In this document: positions 7,968 through 17,141 of the stretch, piece after piece | How positions within the stretch are numbered: the first letter of the stretch is position 1 | Layout of the letters: every line of letters starts with the position of its first letter | DNA from: Mycobacterium arosiense ATCC BAA-1401 = DSM 45069 | Lineage (GTDB): Bacteria; Actinomycetota; Actinomycetes; Mycobacteriales; Mycobacteriaceae | Direction of reading: 5' to 3' | DNA length: 64,000 bases | Assembly (NCBI RefSeq): GCF_002086125.1 | Contig: NZ_MVHG01000011.1 | Span: 37,891-101,890, forward strand | Made by a program: the position numbers and the translations under genes | The notes under the pieces: model-generated | What the model was told of the DNA's origin: nothing | Seen by the model: only the letters and a program-made list of their open reading frames with translations | Database searches by the model: none

Positions 7968-8375
7968 ATGGATCCCTACGAGCAAGCGCTACTTTGGACG
8001 CGGGCCCAGCTGGGCATCGTCGTCACTGCTGAGGAACGGATGCACCTGGTCGCGATCAGCGATCACGTCGTAACCGATTGCATCGGCAAGCAAGTCGAAA
8101 CGCTCACCGCTCGTGGCGGCGCGGTGTTTTGGTTCGGCCATACCGGCCGAAATGCGCCGGTTAATCGCATGGCGACACTCAATCTCTTTGCCGCTGCGAC
8201 GATGTCGGCATTCACCCTGCCCTTGCTGCGTGGCCCGGTCTTGATCACGGGGGCCGATCCGCGCGGCAACCCGAGCGGGCTTTCAGGCTCTCAATTCCAG
8301 CTCCTGAAATCTGGGCCGGGCGCGAACTGGCGGCAAAGACTCATCTTCCGGCTTCGTGAGCGCCGGATGGATTGA
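7968..8375 (+). CDS. Hypothetical protein, 135 aa
   Basis: An unrecognised 135-aa soluble protein beginning MDPYEQALLWTRAQLG, with a region GGAVFWFGHTG and a basic C-terminus ending LRERRMD. An AAGGG sequence lies about 10 nt before the ATG at 7968. The frame stays open far upstream, but that part runs antisense to the DUF4333 gene and has shadow composition, so the short form is preferred. It is divergent from the DUF4333 gene and convergent with the kinase gene. No function is assigned. Confidence 0.5.
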   Translation: MDPYEQALLWTRAQLGIVVTAEERMHLVAISDHVVTDCIGKQVETLTARGGAVFWFGHTGRNAPVNRMATLNLFAAATMSAFTLPLLRGPVLITGADPRGNPSGLSGSQFQLLKSGPGANWRQRLIFRLRERRMD

Positions 8376-8479
8376 CCTATCCGCTCGGGTAAGGTCAGGG
8401 CGGACTTTCGGCTTTTGCCGATCGGGGCCCACGCACCGGCCGATTCCCAGATGAAGTTGCACTAGTACGGCTGCAGCAG

Positions 8480-10564
8480 TTACGGCTTGACGTTTCCCAG
8501 CATTGCGGTGGCCACCCGTTTGGCATCGGGGACAGCCCATGCAGGATCCCGCGGCCATCCCTGATCGGGGTCGTAGTTTGAAGCGATCTTCGGGACCTGG
8601 CAGCTGCGCGTTTCGACGATGACGTTCCCGTGGGCTCCCATTGCCTGCTGGCATGCATCTGGCCCGTTCTCCCCACTATTTGTGGCCATGGAAACGGTGA
8701 TGAGGTCTCCTTGCCGCTGCACTGGGCCCAAGACATAACCGGCGCCGTTCTCGAAGCCCAGGGAGGCATCGACTTCACTTTTCGCACAGGTATTCCATTG
8801 AGCCTGCGCCGAATTCAAGAAGTCCTGGGCGTCTTTCGCGGAGGGATACACCGCTGCGGTTTGTTCGATGAGGTGCGGGCCCGGCGAACCGAGGTACACG
8901 TGGCCAATGGTTTGAGTTTTGATTTCGGTGGGCTGGGAGGGGGCATAGACGTCATGCTCACCGGTGAACACCACGCCAACACATGATCGTGGCGTGACTT
9001 GGCTTGAATGATCCGACATCCCGTACGACGACGATTCAATGGCAAGGCCGCCGCCCCCATCACCGGCGGGAGTGCTGGCGACGGTCACTCCGAGCACCTT
9101 GCTCAGCTGGTCAGCAGTCAGCAACACTTGATCGATCGCCTTTGGCGAGAATAACGGCTGCGTTGGTGACGTCGGCGATCCACTGACTGATCCGACGCGA
9201 TCAGATCCATCGAGGAGCATCACGCCGTTCACCAACACCACTTTGAGCCAACGGGTTTCGGTACTTGATGTTCCGTCTGGTCGGACGTACTTGAGTTCGG
9301 CAACCACGCTGCTGGCGTCGCGGGGGCTGACCGAAAGAACGGTCACCGACTGTATTGTCGCCCAGAAATCAACGAATTCACGTTGCCCTGTTTGGTTTTG
9401 GTACTTGCTATCGAGTTTTGTCCACGCGTCTGTGGGATGAGCTGGGAGCTCCCCGTAATAGCTGGTGACGAAATCCCGCATGTTCTCGAACGTGACCGGT
9501 GACGCAGCCGGCGCCGCGGTAGTTGCGGTGCTCCGCGCGGATTGGTCGTGCGAGGACTGCCGCATCAGCAACGCGGCCGCGCTGATTGAAGCGCCCACAA
9601 GAACAGCGACGGTGACGGCTACGGCTACCCGCCGTCGCCGCGATGGCCCGGCCTCGGCATCGACCGAAGGGGTAGCCCGCGGCGCTGACACGGTAGGAGC
9701 CGACGGTGTTGAGGCACTGGCAGAATCGAGTTGTTCGGCCAGGGCGTGCACGAAATCGGAGCAACGTTCGAAGCGGTCTTCGGGACGTTTGGCGAGACCG
9801 ACGGCCAGCACGGGGTCGAATTTGGCAAGTGCCGGTCGCAGGTCAGCCAGAGCTGGTGGAGGCACATTGAGGTGACGGCTGATGACAACCGCGGGGTTTG
9901 AATTGTGGAAGAGCTGCGAGCCGCAGAACAGATGGTAAGCCGTGGCAGCCAGTGCGTATTGGTCCGCACGACCATCGAGGTCTTCGCCGAGTAACTGCTC
10001 CGGTGCACAGTAGGCCACCGTGCCCACCGTCATGTTGGTCTTCGTCAGCCCGCTGATGTCGTCGACGTTACGAGCTATCCCGAAGTCGGTCAGCAGGATT
10101 CGTTGCTCACCCTTGTCGTCGAGATGGGTGAGCATGATGTTGGCTGGCTTGACGTCTCGGTGGAGCAAAGCTTGCTTGTGGGCGTGGTCTAGCGCGCTGG
10201 CGACGCCGCTTACGATGCGGACGACGTCTTCGGGGGGCATTCCAGCGGGGTATCGATCGGCCAGGAGCCGGGCAGCGTCCAGTCCGTCGACGAAGTCCAT
10301 CGAGATCCAGAGTTGACCATCTTCTTCCCCGCGGTCGTGGACACCGACGATGTGGGGGTGCCACAGCGTCGACGCGAGATCGGCTTCGCGGTTGAAGCGG
10401 GCCCGGAATTCGTCGTCGGCCGACCACTCGCGAGGTAGCAGCTTGAGGGCATCTCGGCGCGGTAACCGTGGGTGTTGGGCGAGATACACCTCGCCCATTC
10501 CGCCCGACCCAAGCAAGCGAATGATGGTGTACCCGGCGAACGTCTGGCCGGTCGTCAATGGCAT
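8480..10564 (-). CDS. PknH-like transmembrane Ser/Thr protein kinase
   Basis: A 694-aa receptor kinase. The kinase domain spans about residues 12-275: glycine loop GSGGMGEV (19-26), Lys41, helix-C Glu60, catalytic loop HRDVKPAN (Asp137), DFG (Asp160), and an activation segment with [11 protein letters not shown] linker, one membrane segment ([20 protein letters not shown]) and extracellular domains follow: a roughly 100-aa nuclear-transport-factor-like segment, then a PknH-type sensor domain with cysteines in RSCVG, NTCAK, DACQQ and RSCQV. All key catalytic residues are present, so it should be active. Likely partners in this window are the DUF4333 protein with TVV motifs and the stand-alone PknH sensor protein at the left end. 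Confidence 0.9.
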   Translation of the reverse strand: MPLTTGQTFAGYTIIRLLGSGGMGEVYLAQHPRLPRRDALKLLPREWSADDEFRARFNREADLASTLWHPHIVGVHDRGEEDGQLWISMDFVDGLDAARLLADRYPAGMPPEDVVRIVSGVASALDHAHKQALLHRDVKPANIMLTHLDDKGEQRILLTDFGIARNVDDISGLTKTNMTVGTVAYCAPEQLLGEDLDGRADQYALAATAYHLFCGSQLFHNSNPAVVISRHLNVPPPALADLRPALAKFDPVLAVGLAKRPEDRFERCSDFVHALAEQLDSASASTPSAPTVSAPRATPSVDAEAGPSRRRRVAVAVTVAVLVGASISAAALLMRQSSHDQSARSTATTAAPAASPVTFENMRDFVTSYYGELPAHPTDAWTKLDSKYQNQTGQREFVDFWATIQSVTVLSVSPRDASSVVAELKYVRPDGTSSTETRWLKVVLVNGVMLLDGSDRVGSVSGSPTSPTQPLFSPKAIDQVLLTADQLSKVLGVTVASTPAGDGGGGLAIESSSYGMSDHSSQVTPRSCVGVVFTGEHDVYAPSQPTEIKTQTIGHVYLGSPGPHLIEQTAAVYPSAKDAQDFLNSAQAQWNTCAKSEVDASLGFENGAGYVLGPVQRQGDLITVSMATNSGENGPDACQQAMGAHGNVIVETRSCQVPKIASNYDPDQGWPRDPAWAVPDAKRVATAMLGNVKP

Positions 10565-10752
10565 AGCGTTGACGTCCTCCCCGCAGTCATTGCGGGCCGG
10601 CCAGCTGTGGTTTCACGGCTCCTGAGAGTAATGAGCCGCCGTCGGTCCCGACGGGAGAATCCAAGAACTGAGTAATCGGGGACCCCGGGGCTCAGCTCGC
10701 GGCTGTCGGCGGCCGAGGTCCGACCGCTGCGAAAAACGGTTCACGCCGGCGC

Positions 10753-11280
10753 TCAGATGTCAGGGGCGGTCGTGCGGCTGTTGAGGTAAGTCGCGGTGGC
10801 CACCAGCACGGTGTAGCTGGCGATGTTCACCGAAACCAGCAACGCAATAGGGGCTCCGTGGAACGCCGCCGTCAGCGCGAGAGTAAGGCCGTAGCTGGTG
10901 CCGCCGGATAGTGCCAGGCCGATCAGCCAGCCCAGTGCCTGATTTGAGGGGGATCCGACTGCCACCACTAGCAGTTCCGACAGGTGGGGGTGGCGGTCTA
11001 GGAAGGCTTGGGCCGCACCAGTTCTGCGCCCGTTTTGGACTGCGGTTCGTCGTTGCCGTTCCCAGGAGGCGGCCAGGTGTATGCCGGCTGCGAAAAACAG
11101 CAGGGCCCCGGCGCCGGCTGCGATGACCGCTGCTGTCGGTAGAGGGCCGTGCTGGCGATGGGGGCCGAAGAGGGCATCGAGGGCCGTGAACGCGAGCACG
11201 TAGAGCGGCATCAACCAGATCAGTACGCGGGTCATGCCCAGGTAGCCGTGGCTTGGGTTCTGGTCTGCATTCGTCCACAT
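10753..11280 (-). CDS. Hypothetical multi-pass membrane protein
   Basis: A 175-aa protein with four likely membrane segments: about residues 19-39 (LIWLMPLYVLAFTAL), 49-70 (AAVIAAGAGALLFFAAG), 115-137 and 143-165. A basic cytoplasmic loop lies in the middle (WERQRRTAVQNGRR). No catalytic motif is recognised. Its start is about 75 bp from the divergent start of the next membrane protein gene, suggesting a shared promoter region. Start ATG at 11280; an internal Met16 is possible. Confidence 0.55.
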   Translation of the reverse strand: MWTNADQNPSHGYLGMTRVLIWLMPLYVLAFTALDALFGPHRQHGPLPTAAVIAAGAGALLFFAAGIHLAASWERQRRTAVQNGRRTGAAQAFLDRHPHLSELLVVAVGSPSNQALGWLIGLALSGGTSYGLTLALTAAFHGAPIALLVSVNIASYTVLVATATYLNSRTTAPDI

Positions 11281-11356
11281 CTAACACAGTTGTGTGCCAT
11301 TTCAGCGCGCCTTGAGCCTTGCGCCAATGACACCGAGGCGTGTCAGAATCCGGGCT

Positions 11357-12916
11357 GTGCCGGATTGGACTTATGTGCCGCTTCGTCGGCCTGCGGCGTT
11401 GTTGCTCGGTGAGCGCCTCAGCCAGGTTTGGGCACTGCGGTTGCTCGCTGCATTGATTCGCTACACCGGCGGGCGACGCTGGATTCCTCTGGTGTTCGAT
11501 CACCCGGCTGTGCCGGCGCAGTGGGCCGGCCGGTTCGGCGCCTCGGTCCCACCCCGGATCGCGTGGGAGGCCATCGCGGTTCTTCCTGTGCAAGGCGCCT
11601 CGGTAATCGAGATTAACCCGGTCGGTGTCGATGATGTCGCGACCGTGCGTCGCGCGGCGGCCGGCCGCCGGTGCCGGGTCACCGTGGTGGCCGACAACGC
11701 GCAAACATGTGCAGCGATCGCCGGCGACGTCGACGCCGTCAGCGTCGGCGATCCGGACGGCCCCGTTGTGCGGTTGAGCGGCGCGGATTTGGCGCCGGCG
11801 GTGTCTGCGCTCACCGATGCGTCGACGACGGTGCTGGCCCGGCCCTCAGTGCTACTCGAGGCGGGGCCGGGCTGGTTCAACCGGGTAATTGAAGCGGCTA
11901 CCCCCACCTCGCCGGTGCCGTCGTCGCGCTGCAGCCTCGCCGCGGGTCCGCGCCGCTGGCCCGATTGGTTCTGGGCCTCGCTGACCGGGCTGGGGTTGAT
12001 CGTGGCCGGCTTGGGTGCGGGCGTGGTCGCGTTGGGCCCGGTGCTACTGGGCTATGACCGCGCCTATCTGGGTGCAACGGTGGCCGATCTGCATCGGCTC
12101 AACCCACATCTGGTCGGCTTTTTGCAGCATGATCGAATCACCATGGCCGCCAACATGATCGGCATCGGGATCCTCTATCTCGGCGTGGCTGCGGCGATGC
12201 GCCAAGGCTACCGGTGGGCGCGTCGTGTTCTGCTGATTTCGGGTGTGGTTGTCTTCGGCAGCTACTTCTATTTCCTTGGCACCGGCGGGTTCGTGGAACC
12301 GTTGCACACGGTGGTCGTCGTCGTGTTATTCCCGACGCTGGTGATGGCGGTGTGCCGGCGGGCGACCGGGGCGCATTGGGCGCCGGTGGTCGAAGGGCCT
12401 GAGGCGCAGCGCCGCCGGGCGCTATTCGGGCAGCTGTTGATGGTCGGCGTCGGCGCAGGCCTAACGGTGGCCGGCGTGGTCATCTCCGTCGTCGGATTCA
12501 CCTCGGTGTTTGTGCCCACCGACCTCGGCTTCATGGGCACCTGCGCCCATCATCTGCAGGCGGCTGACGCGCATCTGCTGCCGTTCATCGCCCATGATCG
12601 GGCGGGCTTCGGCGGCGCCCTGATCGGGGCGGGGCTGGCGGTCCTGTTGATCAGCACGTGGGGTTGGCGTCGGGGCCAGCGCGCGGTGTGGTGGACTCTG
12701 CTGTTGGGATGTGCGTGCGCGACCGCGCCGGTCCTTATCGTCCACTTCGCCATCGGCTACACCGATTTCATGCACCTGCTGCCGGTCTACGTTCTCGTCG
12801 CCGCGGCTAGCGTGGCGCTCGCCTTGTCGAAGAGCTACCTGACCGCGCGGCAGGATCTCGAATCGACCAATCCGGTTGAGGGCACCGCGCGCAGCCGAAA
12901 AGGCGTTGCCGGCTAA
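11357..12916 (+). CDS. Multi-pass membrane protein with a dihydroorotate-dehydrogenase-like N-terminus
   Basis: A 519-aa protein from the GTG at 11357. The first ~200 residues (starting VPDWTYVPLRRPAALLLG) resemble a degenerate TIM-barrel flavoenzyme of the dihydroorotate dehydrogenase type, but no clear FMN or catalytic Ser/Cys motif can be picked out. From about residue 205 there are around seven hydrophobic segments, including LGLIVAGLGAGVVALGPVLLG and LLMVGVGAGLTVAGVVISVVG. Two short repeated motifs occur after segments: LVGFLQHDRITMAANMIG and LLPFIAHDRAGFGGALIG, pointing to an internal duplication of the membrane part. The function is unknown. The frame is open to 11294, but the short start fits better. 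Confidence 0.6.
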   Translation: MPDWTYVPLRRPAALLLGERLSQVWALRLLAALIRYTGGRRWIPLVFDHPAVPAQWAGRFGASVPPRIAWEAIAVLPVQGASVIEINPVGVDDVATVRRAAAGRRCRVTVVADNAQTCAAIAGDVDAVSVGDPDGPVVRLSGADLAPAVSALTDASTTVLARPSVLLEAGPGWFNRVIEAATPTSPVPSSRCSLAAGPRRWPDWFWASLTGLGLIVAGLGAGVVALGPVLLGYDRAYLGATVADLHRLNPHLVGFLQHDRITMAANMIGIGILYLGVAAAMRQGYRWARRVLLISGVVVFGSYFYFLGTGGFVEPLHTVVVVVLFPTLVMAVCRRATGAHWAPVVEGPEAQRRRALFGQLLMVGVGAGLTVAGVVISVVGFTSVFVPTDLGFMGTCAHHLQAADAHLLPFIAHDRAGFGGALIGAGLAVLLISTWGWRRGQRAVWWTLLLGCACATAPVLIVHFAIGYTDFMHLLPVYVLVAAASVALALSKSYLTARQDLESTNPVEGTARSRKGVAG

Positions 12917-12961
12917 CCGGTGCTGGACCATCATGGTTGGGCAAACTGTGAAGGAGTAGCT

Positions 12962-13432
12962 GTGAAATTGGCAGAGGCGTTGTCGCTGCGGGCGGATGCG
13001 GTCCGCAAGATCGAACAGTTGCGCACCCGCATCGTGAGCAACGCCCGCTACCAGGAGGGCGAAGAACCAGCCGAGGATGCTGCCGCCTTGCTCGCCGAAG
13101 TCGACGGCGTCATCGACGAGTATCAAATCCTCATCCAGCGGATCAACCGTACGAACGCCGCCACGACGATCGGCTCGGACGGCACGCTGACCGACGCGTT
13201 GGGCCGCCGCGACGCGCTGCGGTGGCGCCACCATGTTCTGACCAGCGCAGCGGACGCGGCCGCCGGGAAGAATCAGCAGGGCTACACGCGGCAATTGCGC
13301 TCAGAGCTCAAGATGCTGTCTGCGGTGGCGGTCGCTGATCTGCGGGCCCGGGCCGATCAGGTTGCCCGCGACCTCCGTGAGCTCGACGTGCGGATCCAAC
13401 GATCGAACTGGGAGGTCGACCTACAGGAGTGA
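12962..13432 (+). CDS. DIP1984-family protein
   Basis: A 156-aa coiled-coil protein starting VKLAEALSLRADAVRKIEQL, with the typical KLAEAL.RAD..KKI.QL opening of the DIP1984/septicolysin-like family. Family function is not established. A strong AAGGAG lies 7 nt before the GTG at 12962. It follows the membrane protein gene by about 45 bp on the same strand and may be cotranscribed. Confidence 0.75.
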   Translation: MKLAEALSLRADAVRKIEQLRTRIVSNARYQEGEEPAEDAAALLAEVDGVIDEYQILIQRINRTNAATTIGSDGTLTDALGRRDALRWRHHVLTSAADAAAGKNQQGYTRQLRSELKMLSAVAVADLRARADQVARDLRELDVRIQRSNWEVDLQE

Positions 13433-13762
13433 CAGGACCCCGAGGTGTAGCAGGTAGTCGTCGCGGAGGCGTGCACAAGCCTTGACCGGCGGGCCAAGCC
13501 CGGTCTCTGCTGGCGCACGAAGGGCAGTGCGGGGGATTCGATTTCCCCTTTCACATCGCAGCCCAGCATCGCGCACAGGTGACAGGGCACGGCACACAGC
13601 ACATCACCACGTGCAGATCCGGGACGATGAGGGCGGGCATGGGGCATACACCTCGCGGTAGGCCGCCACCAGGGTCTCGCAGAACACTCTCGTCGAGGCG
13701 CAGAACACGCCAGCCGCTCGTGGCATGTCGTGCCCGCGAACAGGATTGGGCCTGCCGTGGCC
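13433..13762. other. Intergenic stretch without a supported gene
   Basis: About 330 bp between the DIP1984-family gene and the broken lipoprotein gene. Short overlapping open frames exist on both strands, one minus-strand frame being Cys-rich (CAVPCHLCAMLGC), but none has a ribosome binding site, a recognisable domain or convincing composition. It may be decayed coding DNA. Confidence 0.5.
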
Positions 13763-14231
13763 TCAGTTCTTAGTGAGGGTTGCTGGGACCACGGCGACAC
13801 CCGGAGGCTGCGCGCACGGTAAGGAGTTGGTGGCGGTCCCCGTCAATGTTTGGGCGTCAAGCGAGTAGCTGATGTTGGAGGGCTCCGCGGCGCAGTCGGC
13901 GGGCAGTTTCCGCGTTGCCTGCCATGTGTGTTCGACAAGGTGTAACTCAGCCGTCCAGCCCAGTGAGGACTGCACATGAGCGCAACCAGGCCCGCATGCA
14001 TTGATCTCCCAGACCGTCTTGGACACGACGCCTCCCGCGCGTGGCTGACCGTCAACGGGTGAGTCGCGCGCCGTCAGTGGTGAACGTGTAGCTTCCGTTC
14101 AGCGCTGGTATGGGCTCCTTGGTGGATGGCGCCAGGGTCGGCGCCGACGACGAAGGATGGGACGAACATGCGGTCAAGCAGACCGCGGCGAATGCGGCCC
14201 ACCCCCACCGTGGCCCGCTGGCAATGCGCAT
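13763..14231 (-). pseudogene. Frameshifted secreted lipoprotein
   Basis: Read from ATG 14231, the product starts with a lipoprotein signal ending LTACSS (lipobox Cys) and continues NGSYTFTTDGARLT, then hits a stop at 14052-14054. Removing one G of the GGG run at 14057-14059 (plus strand) joins it in frame to VDGQPRAGGVVSKTVWEINACGP and on to a normal end at 13763. The rejoined ~155-aa protein has the layout of small secreted mycobacterial lipoproteins with paired cysteines (ACGPGCAHV, ADCAAEP, LPCAQPP). A one-base insertion in a homopolymer run, real or a sequencing error, therefore splits this gene. Confidence 0.65.
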
Positions 14232-14685
14232 CGAAAGCTCTTTCCGGGCAGGGGGTTTGACCGACGAGTCGAGCCTATCGCACAGCTGTTGGGTCGGAAG
14301 GGTCATGCACCATCCAGATCGGGTCAAACCCTGAGACGCTTGCCCGCTCAGGGAGCCAACCATGCGGATCACGACCACGAGCCCAGGTGGCTTTTCGAAG
14401 ACCACACGCGAAAAAACTCCTCAGCGCGCAGCGCGTGGGATCCGACGGCGTCACCCGCGAATCCACCGGTGCGGCCGGATGCATCCCGCTGCCCACGGGC
14501 GACAGTCTGACCTACGCCAACAACGTGGTCCAGCACCTGCGCAGTCGATACCGCCAGCACGCGCTGCACCGTCACCAGCAACCACAGCGTCGGCACCAGC
14601 ACCACCAAGAGCTTCGTGTCGTCATGAAACTCGGCTACTTTGATTGCTGCAAGATTCACGCGTCTTGAGAGATCGAGGTCGAAGG
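14232..14685. other. Intergenic stretch without a supported gene
   Basis: About 450 bp between two oppositely oriented genes. Frames open on both strands, but none has convincing composition, motifs or a ribosome binding site. It presumably carries the promoters of both flanking genes. No clear operator or repeat was seen by eye. Confidence 0.45.
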
Positions 14686-15327
14686 GTGTCGCAGCCGAAC
14701 CCGCAGCCACTACCGGGCGGTTATCCTCCTAGCGCCGGGGGCGCGAGACCCGGTTATCTGCCGCCAGCGTCGCCGGGTTATCCAGCGCCCTCAAGCTCGG
14801 CTCCGGCGGCATATCCACCGCCGCCAGTGGAGCCGACGTTTCAGGTGCGCACGTTCAAACACACTGGCGCTGTGATGTTGTGGCTGAATCAGCCGTGCAT
14901 CACCACCGGTAGCTATGCGCAGTGCGAGGCCGCGATCGATGCTGCTCAACAGCACTGCATGCTGGCCGGTTGGTGGAGCATGGGCTCGCTGGTGTGGAAT
15001 CCGATCTCGTTGGCGCGAAACGCGCGCGCCCGCACGGTGCTGCGCCGCCAAGCCGGTCAAGTTCACGACTACGCGCTATGGTGGGCGACTTACCAAGCAG
15101 GCGGCCGCCACATCCATGTATGGGCGCCTCCACCCACCCGTCCGGCGTACACCAAATGGTGGATGTGGCTGCCGCTCATTATGATTCCACTGATTGTCGC
15201 ACTGATTGTGGCCATAGCAACCAGCAAGGAAAGCCACCGCAGCCCCACCAGGCCCACTCAGAATCCTTTGACAACAATCACGTTGCCCACGTTGGCGCCC
15301 AAAGCTACGCAGTCCGCTTCGCGCTGA
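14686..15327 (+). CDS. Hypothetical Pro-rich single-pass membrane protein
   Basis: A 213-aa protein from the GTG at 14686: Pro/Gly/Tyr-rich N-terminus (about residues 4-52), a folded middle with HTGAVMLWLNQPCITTG and QVHDYALWWATYQAGGRHIHVW, a membrane segment (WMWLPLIMIPLIVALIVAIA) and a short Thr/Pro-rich tail. The middle may be a small conserved domain of unknown function. It is convergent with the minus-strand replication operon. Confidence 0.55.
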   Translation: MSQPNPQPLPGGYPPSAGGARPGYLPPASPGYPAPSSSAPAAYPPPPVEPTFQVRTFKHTGAVMLWLNQPCITTGSYAQCEAAIDAAQQHCMLAGWWSMGSLVWNPISLARNARARTVLRRQAGQVHDYALWWATYQAGGRHIHVWAPPPTRPAYTKWWMWLPLIMIPLIVALIVAIATSKESHRSPTRPTQNPLTTITLPTLAPKATQSASR

Positions 15328-15351
15328 CCTTCCGGCGAGCAAGACACTGGT

Positions 15352-15738
15352 TCAGGCCGCGCCCACTCGTCGTCGACGGCGTCGTTGTCGCCTGTACGCA
15401 CGGCGGGTCAAACGCCAGTTCGGGCAGTCAGGAAGCCACTGCGCATAGGCGTCAGGTCGGTAGGGATCTGCCAGCCCGTATGCCTCGAGCGTGACGACAG
15501 CACCGGCGTGATGCTGGCGTTCACTGACTGGCTCAGCGGCCACCGCCACCGCCATTGAGCGCGGCGCGGGGGCCCCGGCCTGGGTCGCTGCGACGGGGGG
15601 CGCCGTCCCTGATGGCAAGTCGATCGCCGATGAGTCGATCGAGCTCTGACGCCGCATGCCAAAGAGCGGCTGACTCAAGGCTTCGGCGGAGGCGCGTTTG
15701 ATTCGAGTCCGCGCGGCGAAGCGCCTGAACAGGACCAC
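15352..15738 (-). CDS. Small basic hypothetical protein, last gene of the Tap-like operon
   Basis: A 128-aa protein with a basic N-terminus (MVLFRRFAARTRIKR), an Ala/Pro-rich middle and a very basic C-terminus (RRAYRRQRRRRRR). It starts 9 bp after the stop of the upstream HTH gene, on the same strand, so it probably belongs to the five-gene operon. Such a basic tail could bind nucleic acid, but this is speculation. It could be a chance frame. Confidence 0.45.
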   Translation of the reverse strand: MVLFRRFAARTRIKRASAEALSQPLFGMRRQSSIDSSAIDLPSGTAPPVAATQAGAPAPRSMAVAVAAEPVSERQHHAGAVVTLEAYGLADPYRPDAYAQWLPDCPNWRLTRRAYRRQRRRRRRVGAA

Positions 15739-15747
15739 TTGCTAAGC

Positions 15748-16428
15748 CTAACCGGCGCTCTGGTCGGAGGCCGGGTGCACTATTCCCAGGTCAGCGGCCA
15801 GCGTGGCGAGGTCGACCGGGGGCGCGTCTGCCATCCAGGCTTGTGTACGGCCGGCAGCAAGATAGCGCGGTGCGGGGTGGACTCGCCATGCTTGTTGACG
15901 GACCATCACGGCGTGGGCCAGGACTTGGGCGTGGAATCGTGTCGGCACCGTCCGGCTGGCCACTAGCGTTCCCCGGCGTCGCAGTTCCCCTAATGCCCGT
16001 GTGCTGGCGTTGGTGACGGCGACTTGCAGCCAGGGCTTGGCGTGAATGGCGATGATGGCCACGGTGTGCGGGTCGAGCCAGCCTTGTTCGCGCCAGGGCG
16101 GCAGGATTGCGCTCTCGTCCTCGATCGATGCGAGCGCATTGAGCGCGTATCGATACTGCTGGTCGTTGCGCCGCTCGACATCGGCGGGACCGCGTTGCAG
16201 TTGGGCGATCCGATGTTTCGGGATGGCCATGCGCCGAGATGGCGGGTGTCGCTTGGAGATCCAGCGGCGAACGGTGGAGGGTGTGACACCGGCATACGCG
16301 GCGACCGCCGCCGCGTCGACGGTGTTCCGGTTGGTGGCGCCGTAACAGTCGAGCAGCATGTCGATGAGTCTTTTGCGGCTCCACCGGGGGCCAGCGTTGG
16401 GTCGTATTGCTTTGGCTTGCAGGCTCAT
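15748..16428 (-). CDS. HTH DNA-binding protein of the Tap/Tpg-like operon
   Basis: A 226-aa protein with a helix-turn-helix near the N-terminus (AAYAGVTPSTVRRWISKRHPP, about residues 38-60) and an Ala/Leu-rich remainder. The start chosen is ATG 16428, which overlaps the stop of the preceding gene (ATGA at 16425-16428); a longer upstream frame runs inside that gene. The HTH is similar in style to that of the neighbouring Tpg-like protein (SLGVSQGTVRRWAAGTQQP), so the two may be distant paralogues. It may act in replication or regulation of the operon. Confidence 0.6.
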   Translation of the reverse strand: MSLQAKAIRPNAGPRWSRKRLIDMLLDCYGATNRNTVDAAAVAAYAGVTPSTVRRWISKRHPPSRRMAIPKHRIAQLQRGPADVERRNDQQYRYALNALASIEDESAILPPWREQGWLDPHTVAIIAIHAKPWLQVAVTNASTRALGELRRRGTLVASRTVPTRFHAQVLAHAVMVRQQAWRVHPAPRYLAAGRTQAWMADAPPVDLATLAADLGIVHPASDQSAG

Positions 16429-17141
16429 TCGGGGGTACCGATACCGAAATCGTCTATAGTGACGAAGTCCCAGCCAGCGACGTACTTGTCGTCGAAGAAC
16501 TCTTTCATCCACTTTCGAAGGCCCTCATCGCCGCCGTCCTCATAAGCCCGCAACAGGGCCTCGATCTCCTCGGGACTGATGTCGTTGGCCACGCGGCGAT
16601 CGCGCGCATACCCCTGGTCGTAGCCGCCCACGCCTTGCTCACCGCTGACCCAGATTTTGCTGCCAGTGCGAAGCGCCTGCCTGCCTTGTGAGCTGCTGCG
16701 GAAGTCCGCCGTGGCCCCCCGTCGACCCCGTTTGGTCGTCGTGACGCGCCGCGCCGCTGCCCGGATCGACGCCAGTCGGCCCTTCGACGGTTGTTGGGTG
16801 CCAGCGGCCCAGCGCCGTACGGTGCCCTGGGAAACTCCGAGTGATTGCGCGGCGGCTCTGGCGTTGACTGTCCCACCACGCGGGCCCCGGCCGAACACTG
16901 CCTGCAACATGCCTCGCATGCTGCTGCCCTCTGCGGAGTCGGCCTCACGCCGGCCTGAGATCCGCCGCAAGAACGTGTTGCTTTGCGCTGCTTGTGCTTG
17001 CCGGATCGCTTGGCGGACATCGCGTTTGGATGCACCCAAGCCCCGTGCGGCGCGGTCGACGTCGACCGTTCCGTTAGCGACCGAGCCGTACCCCGCCAGG
17101 TCGCTGGCACTGATTCGGCTGCGTCTGCCTCGGCGCGCCAT
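16425..17141 (-). CDS. Tpg-like (telomere terminal protein-like) DNA-binding protein
   Basis: A 238-aa basic protein. It has an HTH (AAQSLGVSQGTVRRWAAGTQQP, about residues 98-119), an Arg/Lys-rich middle and an acidic C-terminal region (EEIEALLRAYEDGGDEGLRKW, then DFVTIDDFGIG). This order resembles Streptomyces Tpg, the protein that caps linear replicon ends, and the gene directly follows the tap-like gene, as tpg follows tap in Streptomyces. The start codon at 17141 abuts the stop of the tap-like gene. Evidence is architectural; sequence similarity could not be measured here. Alternative: an ordinary plasmid regulator. Confidence 0.5.
   Translation of the reverse strand: MARRGRRSRISASDLAGYGSVANGTVDVDRAARGLGASKRDVRQAIRQAQAAQSNTFLRRISGRREADSAEGSSMRGMLQAVFGRGPRGGTVNARAAAQSLGVSQGTVRRWAAGTQQPSKGRLASIRAAARRVTTTKRGRRGATADFRSSSQGRQALRTGSKIWVSGEQGVGGYDQGYARDRRVANDISPEEIEALLRAYEDGGDEGLRKWMKEFFDDKYVAGWDFVTIDDFGIGTPE

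Noticed and set aside
12461..13294. Long open frame antisense to the membrane protein and DIP1984 genes
   Set aside because: It spans two real genes on the other strand and has no domain.
13357..13800. Cys-rich minus-strand open frame
   Set aside because: It overlaps the DIP1984-family gene on the other strand, has no family match and no ribosome binding site.
14369..14710. Minus-strand open frame of 113 aa
   Set aside because: It overlaps the start of the Pro-rich membrane protein gene and has no domain or start signal.
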